Shown here: in pieces, positions 14,791-22,763 of the stretch
Layout of the letters: each line of letters begins with the position of its first letter
How positions within the stretch are numbered: the first letter of the stretch is position 1
From: JAYZAP01 sp964645285
GTDB taxonomy: Bacteria > Pseudomonadota > Alphaproteobacteria > JAAXGF01
Reading direction: 5' to 3'
NCBI GenBank assembly: GCA_964645285.1
Contig: CAZYDR010000048.1
Coordinates: 1 to 28,383 of the forward strand
DNA length: 28,383 nt
Translations under genes and position numbers: made by a program
The notes under the pieces: generated by a model
Told to the model about the DNA's origin: nothing
The model's input: the letters and a program-made list of their open reading frames with translations, nothing else
Database searches by the model: none

Positions 14791-16140
14791 ATGAAACCGT
14801 TCAATACCGACACCCTGTCTCGCAGGTCAGTCCTTACAAGCCTGCTTGCCACGGCAACCATACCCGCCTGGGCACAGACGATACCGACGAATCCGGACGT
14901 GGTGGTCATTGGCGCAGGCTCGGCCGGTCTTTCGGCGGCGCGCACGTTGATTGCAGCAGGTAAGTCCGTTGTCATCGTCGAAGGCGCCGACCGCATCGGC
15001 GGCCGTGCCTATACGGAAAGCGACACCTTTGGAGTGCCGTACGATCATGGCTGCTTCAACGTCATGGGCCCCAAGAACTTCGCATACAAGGATATGGCTA
15101 AGGAATGGGGCTTCGACTTGCTCTATATGAAAGATGCGGGTGAGACTGTTTTCGTTGGCGACCGCAAAGCGACACAGGCTGAAAACGGACAGTATGATGT
15201 CGCATGGGGCACAATGAGAAGCGCCCTCAATAAGGCCGGCAGAGCCGGACTGGACGTCTCCGCGGCATCGGTTATGCCGGACAATTTTGGCGATATGATG
15301 TTCGCCGGCCTCAGCCAGACCTGGATGGGGCCGATGGATTTCTCGGTCGATTTCGAAGACCTGTCGGTACAGGATTGGTGGCAATACGGAGAGGTCCTGT
15401 CCAATAACATGATCAAGCAGGGCTACGGCACGCTGGTTGCGCGGATGGGCGAAAACCTGCCGGTCAAGCTCAACACTCCGGCCACCCGGGTCGACTGGAG
15501 CGGCGACGGTGTAACGGTTGAAACACCGGCCGGCTCTATTCGGGCAAAAGCCTGTATCGTCACGGTCTCAACCGGTGTTCTGACTGCCGGATCGATTAAA
15601 TTCACGCCGGAACTGCCCGACTGGAAGCAACAGGCCATCGGCAGTCTACCCATGGGATTGCTGGCCAAGGTGACGCTCCAGTTTGACGGTGAGCGATTCG
15701 GCCTTCGCAAAAACCAGTGGCTATCATATGTGGTTCCCAATGACATGCCGGCAGAGGCTTGTTACTTCCTGACCTGGCCCTTCGACTTCGACATTATGAT
15801 CGGTTGGATTGGTGGACAATTCGGCTGGGAGCTGTCCGCCGAAGGCACCGACGCCGCCGCCGACTTCGCGCTTGAAGAGGTCGTGAAAATGCTCGGCAGC
15901 GATGCCCGCAAGCATTTCGTCAAGGGTCACCTGACAAAGTGGGGCGAGAACCCCTGGGTCTTGGGCGCCTATGCCGCCGCCATTCCCGGCCAGTATGGCG
16001 CCCGCGCCGAGCTGGCGAAACCACTGGCCGACCGGCTATTCTTCGCCGGCGAGGCGGTTGCCGTCCCTTATGTAATGCTCTGTAGCGGCGCCTATATGAG
16101 CGGTGAAGCCGTAGCAAACGACGTCGCCGCGATTGTTTGA
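14791..16140 (+). CDS. Tat-exported flavin-containing amine oxidase
   Basis: The 449-residue protein begins with a twin-arginine signal (LSRRSVLTSLLATATIPAWAQ), so it is predicted to reach the periplasm folded with FAD. The mature part opens with the FAD-binding motif VVVIGAGSAGLSAARTL, then VEGADRIGGRAYT. It ends with RLFFAGEAVAVPYVMLCSGAYMSGEAVA, the C-terminal FAD region of monoamine/polyamine oxidases. These enzymes oxidise amines or L-amino acids to imines with release of hydrogen peroxide; the substrate is unknown. AGGAG lies eight bases before the ATG at 14791. The gene looks less GC-rich than its neighbours and runs opposite to the argC and rpsI-rplM genes it separates, which suggests acquisition by transfer. 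Confidence 0.88.
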   Translation: MKPFNTDTLSRRSVLTSLLATATIPAWAQTIPTNPDVVVIGAGSAGLSAARTLIAAGKSVVIVEGADRIGGRAYTESDTFGVPYDHGCFNVMGPKNFAYKDMAKEWGFDLLYMKDAGETVFVGDRKATQAENGQYDVAWGTMRSALNKAGRAGLDVSAASVMPDNFGDMMFAGLSQTWMGPMDFSVDFEDLSVQDWWQYGEVLSNNMIKQGYGTLVARMGENLPVKLNTPATRVDWSGDGVTVETPAGSIRAKACIVTVSTGVLTAGSIKFTPELPDWKQQAIGSLPMGLLAKVTLQFDGERFGLRKNQWLSYVVPNDMPAEACYFLTWPFDFDIMIGWIGGQFGWELSAEGTDAAADFALEEVVKMLGSDARKHFVKGHLTKWGENPWVLGAYAAAIPGQYGARAELAKPLADRLFFAGEAVAVPYVMLCSGAYMSGEAVANDVAAIV

Positions 16141-16219
16141 CGGTCTTAATCTTGAAAATGCAAACGGAGCCCAATCTTCGCTCCCCTGCCCGCAGGAAAA
16201 TTCCAATCAATCCGCAAAA

Positions 16220-16247
16220 AAAGGGCCATCCCGGAGGATAGCCCTTT
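16220..16247. terminator. Bidirectional terminator between the amine oxidase and rpsI
   Basis: The stem AAAGGGC-C-ATCC / GGAT-A-GCCCTTT has a CGGA loop and one internal mismatch. On the minus strand it is followed by a seven-T run, ideal for ending the rplM-rpsI transcript. On the plus strand the tail TTTCCT is weaker. Confidence 0.85.
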
Positions 16248-16273
16248 CCTGCGTTCCCGATGATTGCGGTTTT

Positions 16274-16813
16274 TTACCGTTTAGAGAACTGGAAGCTGCG
16301 GCGGGCCTTGGCCTTGCCGTATTTCTTGCGCTCGACGACGCGTGAATCGCGGGTCAGGAAGCCACCGGTCTTGAGCGTCCTGCGCAGGTCTGGCTCGAAC
16401 AGCGACAGCGCCTTCGAGATGCCGTGGCGCACAGCCCCGGCCTGACCCGACAGGCCACCACCGGTGACGGTGCACCAGACGTCGTACTGGGTGGTGCGGT
16501 TGACGGCCACCAGGGGCTGGCTGATGAGCATGCGCAGCACCGGCCGCGCGAAATAGGTCAGCTCGTCCCGACCGTTGATGGTGAAGCGGCCACCGCCGGG
16601 CTTGATCCACACGCGGGCGACGGCGTTCTTGCGCTTGCCGGTGGCATAGGCGCGGCCCTGAGCGTCGATCTGGGGCTCGGGCAGTTCGTTTTCGATCGGC
16701 GTGGCTGGTGCGGCGGGCGCCTCCGGATCGGCGGGCGCCAGCGCCTCTTTGGCGCTGTCCATGGCGCTCTTGAGATCAGCCAGGTCGGTTACTGTGCGGG
16801 TTTCGTCGGCCAT
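16274..16813 (-). CDS. rpsI: 30S ribosomal protein S9
   Basis: The 179-residue protein ends in the canonical S9 body: YATGKRKNAVARVWIKPG, LISQPL, TVTGGGLSGQAGAVRHGISKAL, TRDSRVVERKKYGKAKARRSFQFSKR. The C-terminal basic tail reaches the P-site of the 30S subunit. About 50 extra N-terminal residues, acidic and rich in Ala/Pro, precede the core; such extensions are common in alphaproteobacterial S9. It starts four bases after rplM and is translated from the same message. A strong terminator follows. Confidence 0.98.
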   Translation of the reverse strand: MADETRTVTDLADLKSAMDSAKEALAPADPEAPAAPATPIENELPEPQIDAQGRAYATGKRKNAVARVWIKPGGGRFTINGRDELTYFARPVLRMLISQPLVAVNRTTQYDVWCTVTGGGLSGQAGAVRHGISKALSLFEPDLRRTLKTGGFLTRDSRVVERKKYGKAKARRSFQFSKR

Positions 16814-16817
16814 GGTA

Positions 16818-17282
16818 CTACACCGTCCTCTTGTTCTTCGGGTTCATGGCAGCGACATCGAGCATCTCGGGCTGCTGTGCCTCATGGGGATGCTCGGCGC
16901 CGACATATACGCGAAGGTTACTCATCTGCTGACGCCCCAGGGGGCCGCGCGGAACCATGCGTTCCACCGCCTTGATCACCACCCGCTCCGGGTGCGCGCT
17001 TTCGAGGCGCTCGCCAAAGGTGCGTTCCTTGATGCCGCCGGGGTGACCGGTGTGCCAGTAAAATACTTCACCATCGCGCTTGTTGCCGGTCAGATGAACC
17101 TTCTCGGCGTTGATGACGATGATGTTATCGCCGCAATCAACGTGCGGCGTAAAGGTCGGCTTGTGCTTGCCGCGAAGCCGGCTGGCGACGACCACGGCAA
17201 GCCGCCCGAGAATCAGGTCCTCGGCGTCGATCACGAACCACGCCTTTTCGACGTCGGCAGGTTTGGCAGAATAGGTCTTCAT
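16818..17282 (-). CDS. rplM: 50S ribosomal protein L13
   Basis: The 154-residue protein is a typical L13: MKTYSAKPADVEKAWFVIDA, LILGRLAVVVASRLRGKHKP, TPHVDCGDNIIVINAEKVHLTGNK, YWHTGHPGG and AVERMVPRGPLGRQQMSNLRVY. It binds 23S rRNA early in 50S assembly, and in other bacteria it can regulate its own operon. It is the first gene of rplM-rpsI and has a good promoter 45-70 bp upstream. Nothing is unusual. Confidence 0.98.
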   Translation of the reverse strand: MKTYSAKPADVEKAWFVIDAEDLILGRLAVVVASRLRGKHKPTFTPHVDCGDNIIVINAEKVHLTGNKRDGEVFYWHTGHPGGIKERTFGERLESAHPERVVIKAVERMVPRGPLGRQQMSNLRVYVGAEHPHEAQQPEMLDVAAMNPKNKRTV

Positions 17283-17325
17283 TGGTTTGAGGCCCGTTCT
17301 AGGATAATTGTCTCGAAGGCGGCGG

Positions 17326-17353
17326 AGTATGCCACAGACGGCGCTTGTGTCAA
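17326..17353 (-). promoter_or_regulatory. Sigma-70 promoter of rplM-rpsI
   Basis: On the minus strand a perfect TTGACA (17348-17353) is followed after 16 bp by CATACT (17326-17331), about 45 bp before the rplM start. This is the best promoter match in the window and fits a highly expressed ribosomal operon. Confidence 0.7.
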
Positions 17354-17409
17354 CGGCAAATAGACAACATCGTTCGCAAAAAATACAAATAAATCAAAAT
17401 GTTATAAAC

Positions 17410-17427
17410 GCGGTAAAATAGTACCGC
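17410..17427 (-). terminator. Short hairpin after the thioesterase gene
   Basis: GCGGTA / TACCGC with a 6-nt loop, followed on the minus strand by the T-rich GTTTATAACATTTTG. It begins about 10 bp after the thioesterase stop codon and lies in an AT-rich patch upstream of the rplM promoter. The stem is short, so it is a weak candidate. Confidence 0.4.
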
Positions 17428-17436
17428 TACTAATTC

Positions 17437-17877
17437 TCACGCCCGGCTCTCTTCCGGCGGGATCGAATAGGTCGCCGTCACATGGCATACCGGCTCGGCC
17501 TCGCCTTCCGAGCGGATAATCACCTCGGCAACGGCCAGCCGCCTACCGAGCTTGAGCAACCGTGCTTCGGCGATCAGATCGACCGCCCGGGGCAGGCGCA
17601 GGAAGTTGGCCGTCAGATTGGTGGTCACCGCCAGTTCGACCGGTCCGACAAGACCCAGCACCAGAGCGTAGACCGCGACATCGGCCAAGGCCACCATGAC
17701 CGGCCCGCTGACCGTGCCACCGGGGCGCAAATGATCGTCATGGCTGGGCAGGCGCATGACCACACGCCCGGCTTCGATGGTTTCGGCGCGAATACCGAAG
17801 TAGGTCACCAGCGGTAGTTTGTCGGCCGCCAACTGCTCGAATTCGGCGATTGTGATGCGGGGCTCGGCCTGTGTCAT
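17437..17877 (-). CDS. PaaI-like hotdog thioesterase
   Basis: The product of about 146 residues has the hotdog-fold features of the PaaI family: YFGIRAETIEAGRVVMRLP, HLRPGGTVSGPVMVALADVA (the HxxPGG-type substrate loop and the central helix), TTNLTANFLRLP and a C-terminal VCHVTATYSIP strand. Such enzymes hydrolyse acyl-CoA thioesters in the cytosol; the acyl group cannot be told. The ATG at 17875-17877 is chosen because GGAAGAG precedes it and homology starts there; an alternative start lies at 17931. It is divergent from an enoyl-CoA-hydratase-like gene, so the shared region may control acyl-CoA metabolism. Confidence 0.85.
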   Translation of the reverse strand: MTQAEPRITIAEFEQLAADKLPLVTYFGIRAETIEAGRVVMRLPSHDDHLRPGGTVSGPVMVALADVAVYALVLGLVGPVELAVTTNLTANFLRLPRAVDLIAEARLLKLGRRLAVAEVIIRSEGEAEPVCHVTATYSIPPEESRA

Positions 17878-18009
17878 GATCTCTTCCATCATCGGGGTCG
17901 GCACCATATCGCCCTCTGCCACCGAAGCCATAGACTTGATTGGCCGCCCTTGCGAGAGTACATCAACCGAGAGCTTGATCCACCGGGACCAATAACGGGG
18001 CGCTGTAAT

Positions 18010-18813
18010 ATGGCCGAGGACACCTCAGCCGCCACTAACGAGCCGATCCTGCTGCGCGAGGACAACGGCGGGGTCTGCACCCTGACCCTCAACCGGCCGG
18101 CCGAGTTCAACGCCCTGTCGGAAGCCATGCTCGATTCCCTGCAGGCCAGCTTTGACGCCATTGCCGAGGACGCCAGCGTGCGGGTCATCGTGTTGGCGGC
18201 CCGGGGCAAGGCGTTCTGCGCCGGCCATGATCTCAAGGAAATGCGCGCCCGGCCCGACCAGGACTACTACACATGGCTGTTCAAGAAGTGCGGTCGCATG
18301 ATGGTGACCATGACGCGCCTGCCCCAGCCGGTCATCGCTCGGGTTCAGGGCGTGGCCACGGCGGCGGGCTGCCAACTGGTCGCCAACGCCGATCTGGCGG
18401 TCGCCGCCAACGATGTCACCCTCGGCGTCTCGGGCATCAACGTCGGCCTGTTCTGCATGACCCCGGGGGTCGCCCTGTCGCGCAATGTGGGACGCAAGCA
18501 GGCTTTCGAAATGCTGTTCACCGGCGAAATGATCGATGCCGAAACCGCCCTCAAGATCGGTTTGGTCAACCGCGTCGCGGTGCCCCATGAGATCGATGAC
18601 GCGGTCAACGAGTTGGCCCAATCCATTGTCGCCAAATCGCGGGCTACGGTGACCGCCGGTAAGCGCGTGTTCTACAACCAACTCGGCATGGATCTGGAAG
18701 CCGCCTACGACTACGCCGCCGAAGAGATGGCCTGCAACATGATGTTCCAAGACGCCGGCGAAGGCATCGACGCGTTTATCGAGAAGCGCGCGCCGGTGTG
18801 GCGCGATGAATGA
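18010..18813 (+). CDS. Enoyl-CoA hydratase/isomerase-family protein (ECHDC3-like)
   Basis: The product of about 267 residues is a crotonase-fold protein, with TLNRPAEFNALSEAML, an oxyanion-hole segment AFCAGHDLKEM, RVQGVATAAGCQLVANADLAVA and GLVNRVAVPHEID. The two glutamates that catalyse hydration in classical enoyl-CoA hydratases are absent. The first lies in a GGGCEL-type motif, here AAGCQL; the second in a PEI-type motif, here GVSGIN. It probably binds an acyl-CoA but may catalyse another reaction or none. The ATG at 18010 is preferred; an upstream TTG at 17950 extends the frame without homology. The 3' end overlaps the next gene by 8 bp, so the two are translationally coupled. Confidence 0.9.
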   Translation: MAEDTSAATNEPILLREDNGGVCTLTLNRPAEFNALSEAMLDSLQASFDAIAEDASVRVIVLAARGKAFCAGHDLKEMRARPDQDYYTWLFKKCGRMMVTMTRLPQPVIARVQGVATAAGCQLVANADLAVAANDVTLGVSGINVGLFCMTPGVALSRNVGRKQAFEMLFTGEMIDAETALKIGLVNRVAVPHEIDDAVNELAQSIVAKSRATVTAGKRVFYNQLGMDLEAAYDYAAEEMACNMMFQDAGEGIDAFIEKRAPVWRDE

Positions 18814-19312
18814 AGCCGTGAATCACGAGCATTATTCGGACAGCCTGATTCGCGGCATCCTGCGGCGCTGCCGCACCATCGCCATGCCCGGGGCCAGCGC
18901 CAATTGGGTACGGCCGAGCAGTTTCGCCATGAAGTACCTCCAGAACAAGGGCTACCGGGTAATTCCAGTTAATCCGGGACAGGCAGGCGACAAGATCCAT
19001 AGCGAGATGGTCTACGCCAGCCTGGCTGATGTTCCCGGTCGCTTTCCCATGGTCGATATCTTCCGTAATTCCAAGGACGCCGGGCCAATCTGTGACGAGG
19101 CCATCGAACTGGCCGACGAAAAAGGTATCGAAGTAATCTGGATGCAACTCGGCGTGCGCAACGACGAAGCCGCCGCCCGCGCCGAAGCGGCGGGTCTCAC
19201 GGTAATCATGAACCGCTGCCCCAAGATCGAGTTCGGCCGGCTGTCGGGTGAGTTGAGCTGGAGCGGCATCAATTCCGGCATCATTTCGGCCAAACGCCAG
19301 AAGGCGATCTAA
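18806..19312 (+). CDS. CoA-binding-domain protein (YccU-like)
   Basis: The 168-residue protein has a Rossmann-like CoA-binding fold: RTIAMPGASANWVRPSSFAM, KYLQNKGYRVIPVNPGQ, VDIFRNSKDAGPICDEAIEL, GIEVIWMQLGVRNDEAAARA and VIMNRCPKIEF. This resembles the CoA-binding domain of succinyl-CoA synthetase alpha and the stand-alone YccU family, whose function is not settled. It overlaps the enoyl-CoA-hydratase-like gene by 8 bp and the sulfhydrylase gene by one base (TAATG), so all three form one operon. Confidence 0.9.
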   Translation: MNEAVNHEHYSDSLIRGILRRCRTIAMPGASANWVRPSSFAMKYLQNKGYRVIPVNPGQAGDKIHSEMVYASLADVPGRFPMVDIFRNSKDAGPICDEAIELADEKGIEVIWMQLGVRNDEAAARAEAAGLTVIMNRCPKIEFGRLSGELSWSGINSGIISAKRQKAI

Positions 19313-20649
19313 TGACTGACGACGCTTCGGAGGGTGAACTCGCCATGAGCGACGACGATTCTGACGACGACGCCCGCGAATACAGTATCGAGACCCGCGC
19401 CATTCATGCCGGCGCCCGACCCGACGCCACCACCGGCGCCCGCTCGACACCGATCTACCAGACCACGGCCTATGTATTCGACGATGTCGATCACGCCGCC
19501 TCGCTGTTTAATCTTCAGAGCTTCGGCTACATTTATTCGCGCCTGACCAATCCGACCGTAGCGGTGCTGGAGGAGCGCGTCGCCAACCTTGAGGGCGGCC
19601 GCGCCGCGGTCGCCTCGGCATCGGGCCACGCCGCCCAGTTCCTCGCCTTCTTCTCGCTGCTCGAGCCCGGCGACGAGTTCGTCTCGTCGCGCAATCTCTA
19701 TGGCGGCTCGATCACCCAGTTCGGCGTCAGCTTCAAGCGGCTTGGCTGGACCTGCCACTTCGTCGATTCCACGGACCCGGCCAACTTCGAAGCCGCCATC
19801 ACCCCCAAGTGCAAGGCGATCTTCATCGAGGCCCTGGCCAATCCCGGTGGCGTGGTTGTGGATATCGAGGCGGTCGCCGCCGTCGCCAAGGCTCACGGCA
19901 TCCCGCTCATCGTCGACAACACTTTGGCCACACCGTACCTGTGCCGCCCCATGGAGTGGGGCGCCGATATCGTCATTCACTCGGCGACCAAATTCATTGG
20001 TGGTCACGGCAATGCCATGGGTGGTGTGGTTGTTGAATCGGGAAAGTTCGATTGGTTCGAGAACAACAAGTTTCCGACCATGACCGAGCCCGATCCGGCC
20101 TATCACGGCCTGACCTTCGCCGAGACCTTCGGCGATTTCGGTTACACCATGAAGACCCGCGCTGTCGGCTTGCGCGATTTCGGCCCTGCCCTGGCGCCCC
20201 AGAACGCTTTTCTGTTGCTCCAAGGCGTCGAGACCCTGCCGCTGCGCATGGAACGTCACTGCGCCAACGCCCAGGCGGTGGCCGAGTATCTCGAAGGCCA
20301 TCCCAAGGTCGCCTGGGTGTCCTATGCCGGGCTCTCGTCGAGCCCGTACAACGCCCTCGCCGCCAAATACCTGTCGCTTGGCGCCGGTGCGGTGTTCACG
20401 TTTGGCGTCAAGGGCGGTTTCGAGGCCGGGATCAGACTGGTCGAGGCCTGCAACCTGTTCTCCCATCTGGCCAATATTGGCGATACCCGCAGCCTCATAC
20501 TGCACCCGGCATCGACCACCCATCGCCAGCTAACCGACGAGCAACGCGACGCCGCCGGCGCCGGACCCGATGTCATACGCCTGTCCATCGGCCTGGAAAC
20601 CGCTGCCGACATCATCGCCGATCTCGACCAGGCTTTAGATCAGGCGTAA
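19312..20649 (+). CDS. metY: O-acetylhomoserine sulfhydrylase / aminocarboxypropyltransferase
   Basis: The 445-residue protein belongs to the Cys/Met-metabolism PLP family: ETRAIHAGARPDATTGARST, YSRLTNPTVAVLEERVANLEGG, VDNTLATPYLCRPMEWGADI and the PLP lysine near residue 227 in VIHSATKFIGGHG. The GNAMGGVVVESG segment and the length fit O-acetylhomoserine sulfhydrylases, which make homocysteine from O-acetylhomoserine and sulfide. Cystathionine-type enzymes are usually shorter. The ATG at 19312 overlaps the previous stop by one base. A second ATG at 19345 follows a GGAGG at 11 bp, so the acidic first 11 residues may not be translated. The product completes the methionine branch fed by hom. Confidence 0.93.
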   Translation: MTDDASEGELAMSDDDSDDDAREYSIETRAIHAGARPDATTGARSTPIYQTTAYVFDDVDHAASLFNLQSFGYIYSRLTNPTVAVLEERVANLEGGRAAVASASGHAAQFLAFFSLLEPGDEFVSSRNLYGGSITQFGVSFKRLGWTCHFVDSTDPANFEAAITPKCKAIFIEALANPGGVVVDIEAVAAVAKAHGIPLIVDNTLATPYLCRPMEWGADIVIHSATKFIGGHGNAMGGVVVESGKFDWFENNKFPTMTEPDPAYHGLTFAETFGDFGYTMKTRAVGLRDFGPALAPQNAFLLLQGVETLPLRMERHCANAQAVAEYLEGHPKVAWVSYAGLSSSPYNALAAKYLSLGAGAVFTFGVKGGFEAGIRLVEACNLFSHLANIGDTRSLILHPASTTHRQLTDEQRDAAGAGPDVIRLSIGLETAADIIADLDQALDQA

Positions 20650-20654
20650 AGGTC

Positions 20655-21323
20655 CTGCGCAGCGCTCTCGCCGCTGCGCTGCTCCTGATTGTCCCTGCCC
20701 AAGCCCGTGCCGTCGATCTGGCGCTGGTGCTCGCGGTCGACGCGTCATCGAGCGTCAGTTATACCGAGTTCAATCTGCAAATGAGCGGCATCGCCGGGGC
20801 CTTCCGCGACGCCGGCGTGCAAACCGCCATCAAACTCGCCGCCCCCAACGGCATGGCGGTGACCATGGTCCAGTGGTCGAGCGTCGATGCCCAGCAACAG
20901 GCGTTTCCCTGGACCGTTATCCGCGGCACGGCCAATGCCATGGCGGTGGCCGAAGCCATCGACCGCACGCCCCGACTGAACGCCGGTGGCGGCACGGCCA
21001 TCGGCAACGCCATCGCCTTCTCGATCGAGATCATTAAGCGAAGCGGCGTTCGCGCGACACGGCGCGTCATCGATCTATCCGGCGATGGCCGCAACAATAT
21101 GGGACCTGAGTTCAGGCCCGCCGCCTTGCGGGCAATCGCCGCGAACGTCACGGTAAATGGTCTCGCCATCCTTAACGATGACCCGTTGCTCGAACAGTAC
21201 TACCTGACCAACGTCATCGCCGGTGCCAACGCCTTCACCATGGTGGCCGACGACTACAACGACTTCGCCGAGGCCATCCGGGTCAAGCTGATCACGGAGA
21301 TTACCGGCGCGCCGATGTTCTGA
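20655..21323 (+). CDS. Exported DUF1194 protein with von Willebrand A-like fold
   Basis: About 222 residues begin with a signal peptide (LRSALAAALLLIVPAQARA) followed by VDLALVLAVDASSSVS, a MIDAS-type D-x-S-x-S metal site. The conserved GGGTAIGNAI, RVIDLSGDGRNN and AILNDDPLLEQYY segments are those of DUF1194. The role is unknown; the domain suggests metal-dependent adhesion or protein binding in the periplasm. No ATG, GTG or TTG lies near the expected start: the first plausible codon is CTG at 20655, five bases after the metY stop, with AAAGG directly before it. The frame continues upstream inside metY, but that part is a shadow. Translation therefore depends on a rare CTG start, coupling to metY, or a missed base. 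Confidence 0.8.
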   Translation: MRSALAAALLLIVPAQARAVDLALVLAVDASSSVSYTEFNLQMSGIAGAFRDAGVQTAIKLAAPNGMAVTMVQWSSVDAQQQAFPWTVIRGTANAMAVAEAIDRTPRLNAGGGTAIGNAIAFSIEIIKRSGVRATRRVIDLSGDGRNNMGPEFRPAALRAIAANVTVNGLAILNDDPLLEQYYLTNVIAGANAFTMVADDYNDFAEAIRVKLITEITGAPMF

Positions 21324-21794
21324 TCAACCGGTCAAATCAAGTTCCATGTACACCGTGCCCTCGATAGGGATGTGATAGTAGGGCGCGGTATGGATGAAGC
21401 CGAGATCGTCGTAAAGCGCCCGGGCGGTCTTCATGGTCGGCAGGGTGTCGAGGCACATGCGCTCATAGCCGATAGCGCGGGCCTCACCGATTATCGTCTC
21501 GGCGAGGCGGCGGCCCAGGGCATGGCCCCGGCAGGCCGGCCTCACATAAAGCCGCTTGATCTCGCAAACCCGGTCGCCGAGATCGCGCAGGGTAGCGCAG
21601 CCGGCCACGGCATCATCCACAGACGCCAGCAACAACCGCCCCGACGGTGGCGCGTAATAGCCGGGAAGCTGGGCCAACTCACCATCGAATCCCTGGAAAC
21701 AGAGATCGTAGTCGAGGGACTCGGCATATTCGACGAACAACCCCCGCGCCGTCTCGACGGTGTCCGGGGTATCAGCCTGGGTCATCGTGATCAT
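21324..21794 (-). CDS. GNAT-family N-acetyltransferase
   Basis: The 156-residue protein has the GNAT core: ASVDDAVAGCATLRDLGDRVCEIKRLYVRPACRGHALGRRL (acetyl-CoA loop R-x-x-G-x-A at ACRGHALGRRL), AIGYERMCLDTLPTMKTARALYDDLGF and a C-terminal VYMELDL strand. It transfers an acetyl group from acetyl-CoA to an unknown amine. The stop codon abuts the convergent DUF1194 stop so that TGATCA serves as both. ATGs at 21792 and 21783 are both possible starts; neither has a good ribosome binding site. Confidence 0.9.
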   Translation of the reverse strand: MITMTQADTPDTVETARGLFVEYAESLDYDLCFQGFDGELAQLPGYYAPPSGRLLLASVDDAVAGCATLRDLGDRVCEIKRLYVRPACRGHALGRRLAETIIGEARAIGYERMCLDTLPTMKTARALYDDLGFIHTAPYYHIPIEGTVYMELDLTG

Positions 21795-21914
21795 GATTTG
21801 AAATCTACGCCAAGGTCCGGAGCTCTGACAATTGCGTGATGAATCGCCGGCAATGGTTGTGCGATATGGCCGGAACGGTCACCATGGCGAAAATGTTTGT
21901 TGGGGATTCATGGG

Positions 21915-22760
21915 ATGAAACGGAGCTGGCGGGCTTTTGCCGGCGTGGTGTTGGCGCTGATTGTATCGCCCTTGTCGGGCGGTGCCGCGTCGCCTCCGAA
22001 GGCGGAACTATGGGATCACTGGACCGCCCATGCGCCGGATTCAGAAACCGTCATCGATCACAGTTGGTGGACGGGGTTTCTCGGCACTTATATCGAAAGC
22101 GGCGATGACGGCATCAACCGCGTGGCCTACGGGCGAGTAGGCCAGGCCGATAAGGATGCGCTGAAACGGTATGTCGCCGGCCTCGCGGGCCTGCCCATCG
22201 AGCGCTATAACCGCGACGAGCAGTTCGCCTATTGGATCAACCTCTACAACGCCCTGTCCGTCGATGTGATCCTCGATCATTACCCGGTCAAAAGCGTTCT
22301 CAAGATTTCCATCTCACCGGGATGGTTTTCCATCGGACCCTGGGGCAAGAAACTGGTTACTATCGGCGGTGTGGATGTCAGTCTGGACGACATCGAACAC
22401 CGAATTCTGCGGCCGATCTGGAAAGATCCACGGACCCATTACGCCCTCAACTGCACGGCCTTCAGTTGTCCCAACCTGCTGACCGAAGCCTTCACCGGCG
22501 CCAACGCCGGCGGCATGCTCGACGTGGCGGCGTGGGACTACATCAACCGCGACGGAACCATTACTACCGAAGACGACGGCCTTGTCGTCTCCAGTATTTT
22601 CGAGTGGTACAAGGCCGACTTCGGCGGCAACGACGCCAGCCTCATCAGCCACCTTATGCTCTACGCCGACGGCGAGCTGGCGGCGAAGCTGGAAGGCGTC
22701 ACCGAGATCTCCGATCACCGCTACAACTGGGTCCTCAACGACGCCAAGGGCGGTCAGTAG
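21915..22760 (+). CDS. Exported DUF547 protein
   Basis: About 281 residues begin with a signal peptide (MKRSWRAFAGVVLALIVSPLSGGAAS). The DUF547 core follows: INRVAYGRVGQADKDALKRYV, RYNRDEQFAYWINLYNALSVDVIL, DDIEHRILRP, HYALNCTAFSCPNL and YINRDGTI. DUF547 proteins are widespread exported proteins of unknown function, distantly like papain-type/transglutaminase folds, with the cysteine and histidine of the HYALNC motif as possible active-site residues. The ATG at 21915 is preferred over the upstream TTG at 21897. The gene is convergent with the YeeE gene, with three bases between stop codons. Confidence 0.9.
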   Translation: MKRSWRAFAGVVLALIVSPLSGGAASPPKAELWDHWTAHAPDSETVIDHSWWTGFLGTYIESGDDGINRVAYGRVGQADKDALKRYVAGLAGLPIERYNRDEQFAYWINLYNALSVDVILDHYPVKSVLKISISPGWFSIGPWGKKLVTIGGVDVSLDDIEHRILRPIWKDPRTHYALNCTAFSCPNLLTEAFTGANAGGMLDVAAWDYINRDGTITTEDDGLVVSSIFEWYKADFGGNDASLISHLMLYADGELAAKLEGVTEISDHRYNWVLNDAKGGQ

Positions 22761-22763
22761 TTC

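Noticed and set aside
19309..20523. Minus-strand frame of 404 codons opposite metY
   Set aside because: Antisense shadow with Gly/Asp/Val-rich low-information composition.
20052..20654. N-terminal extension of the DUF1194 frame through metY
   Set aside because: This part is arginine-rich out-of-frame metY sequence; the signal peptide marks the real start near 20655.
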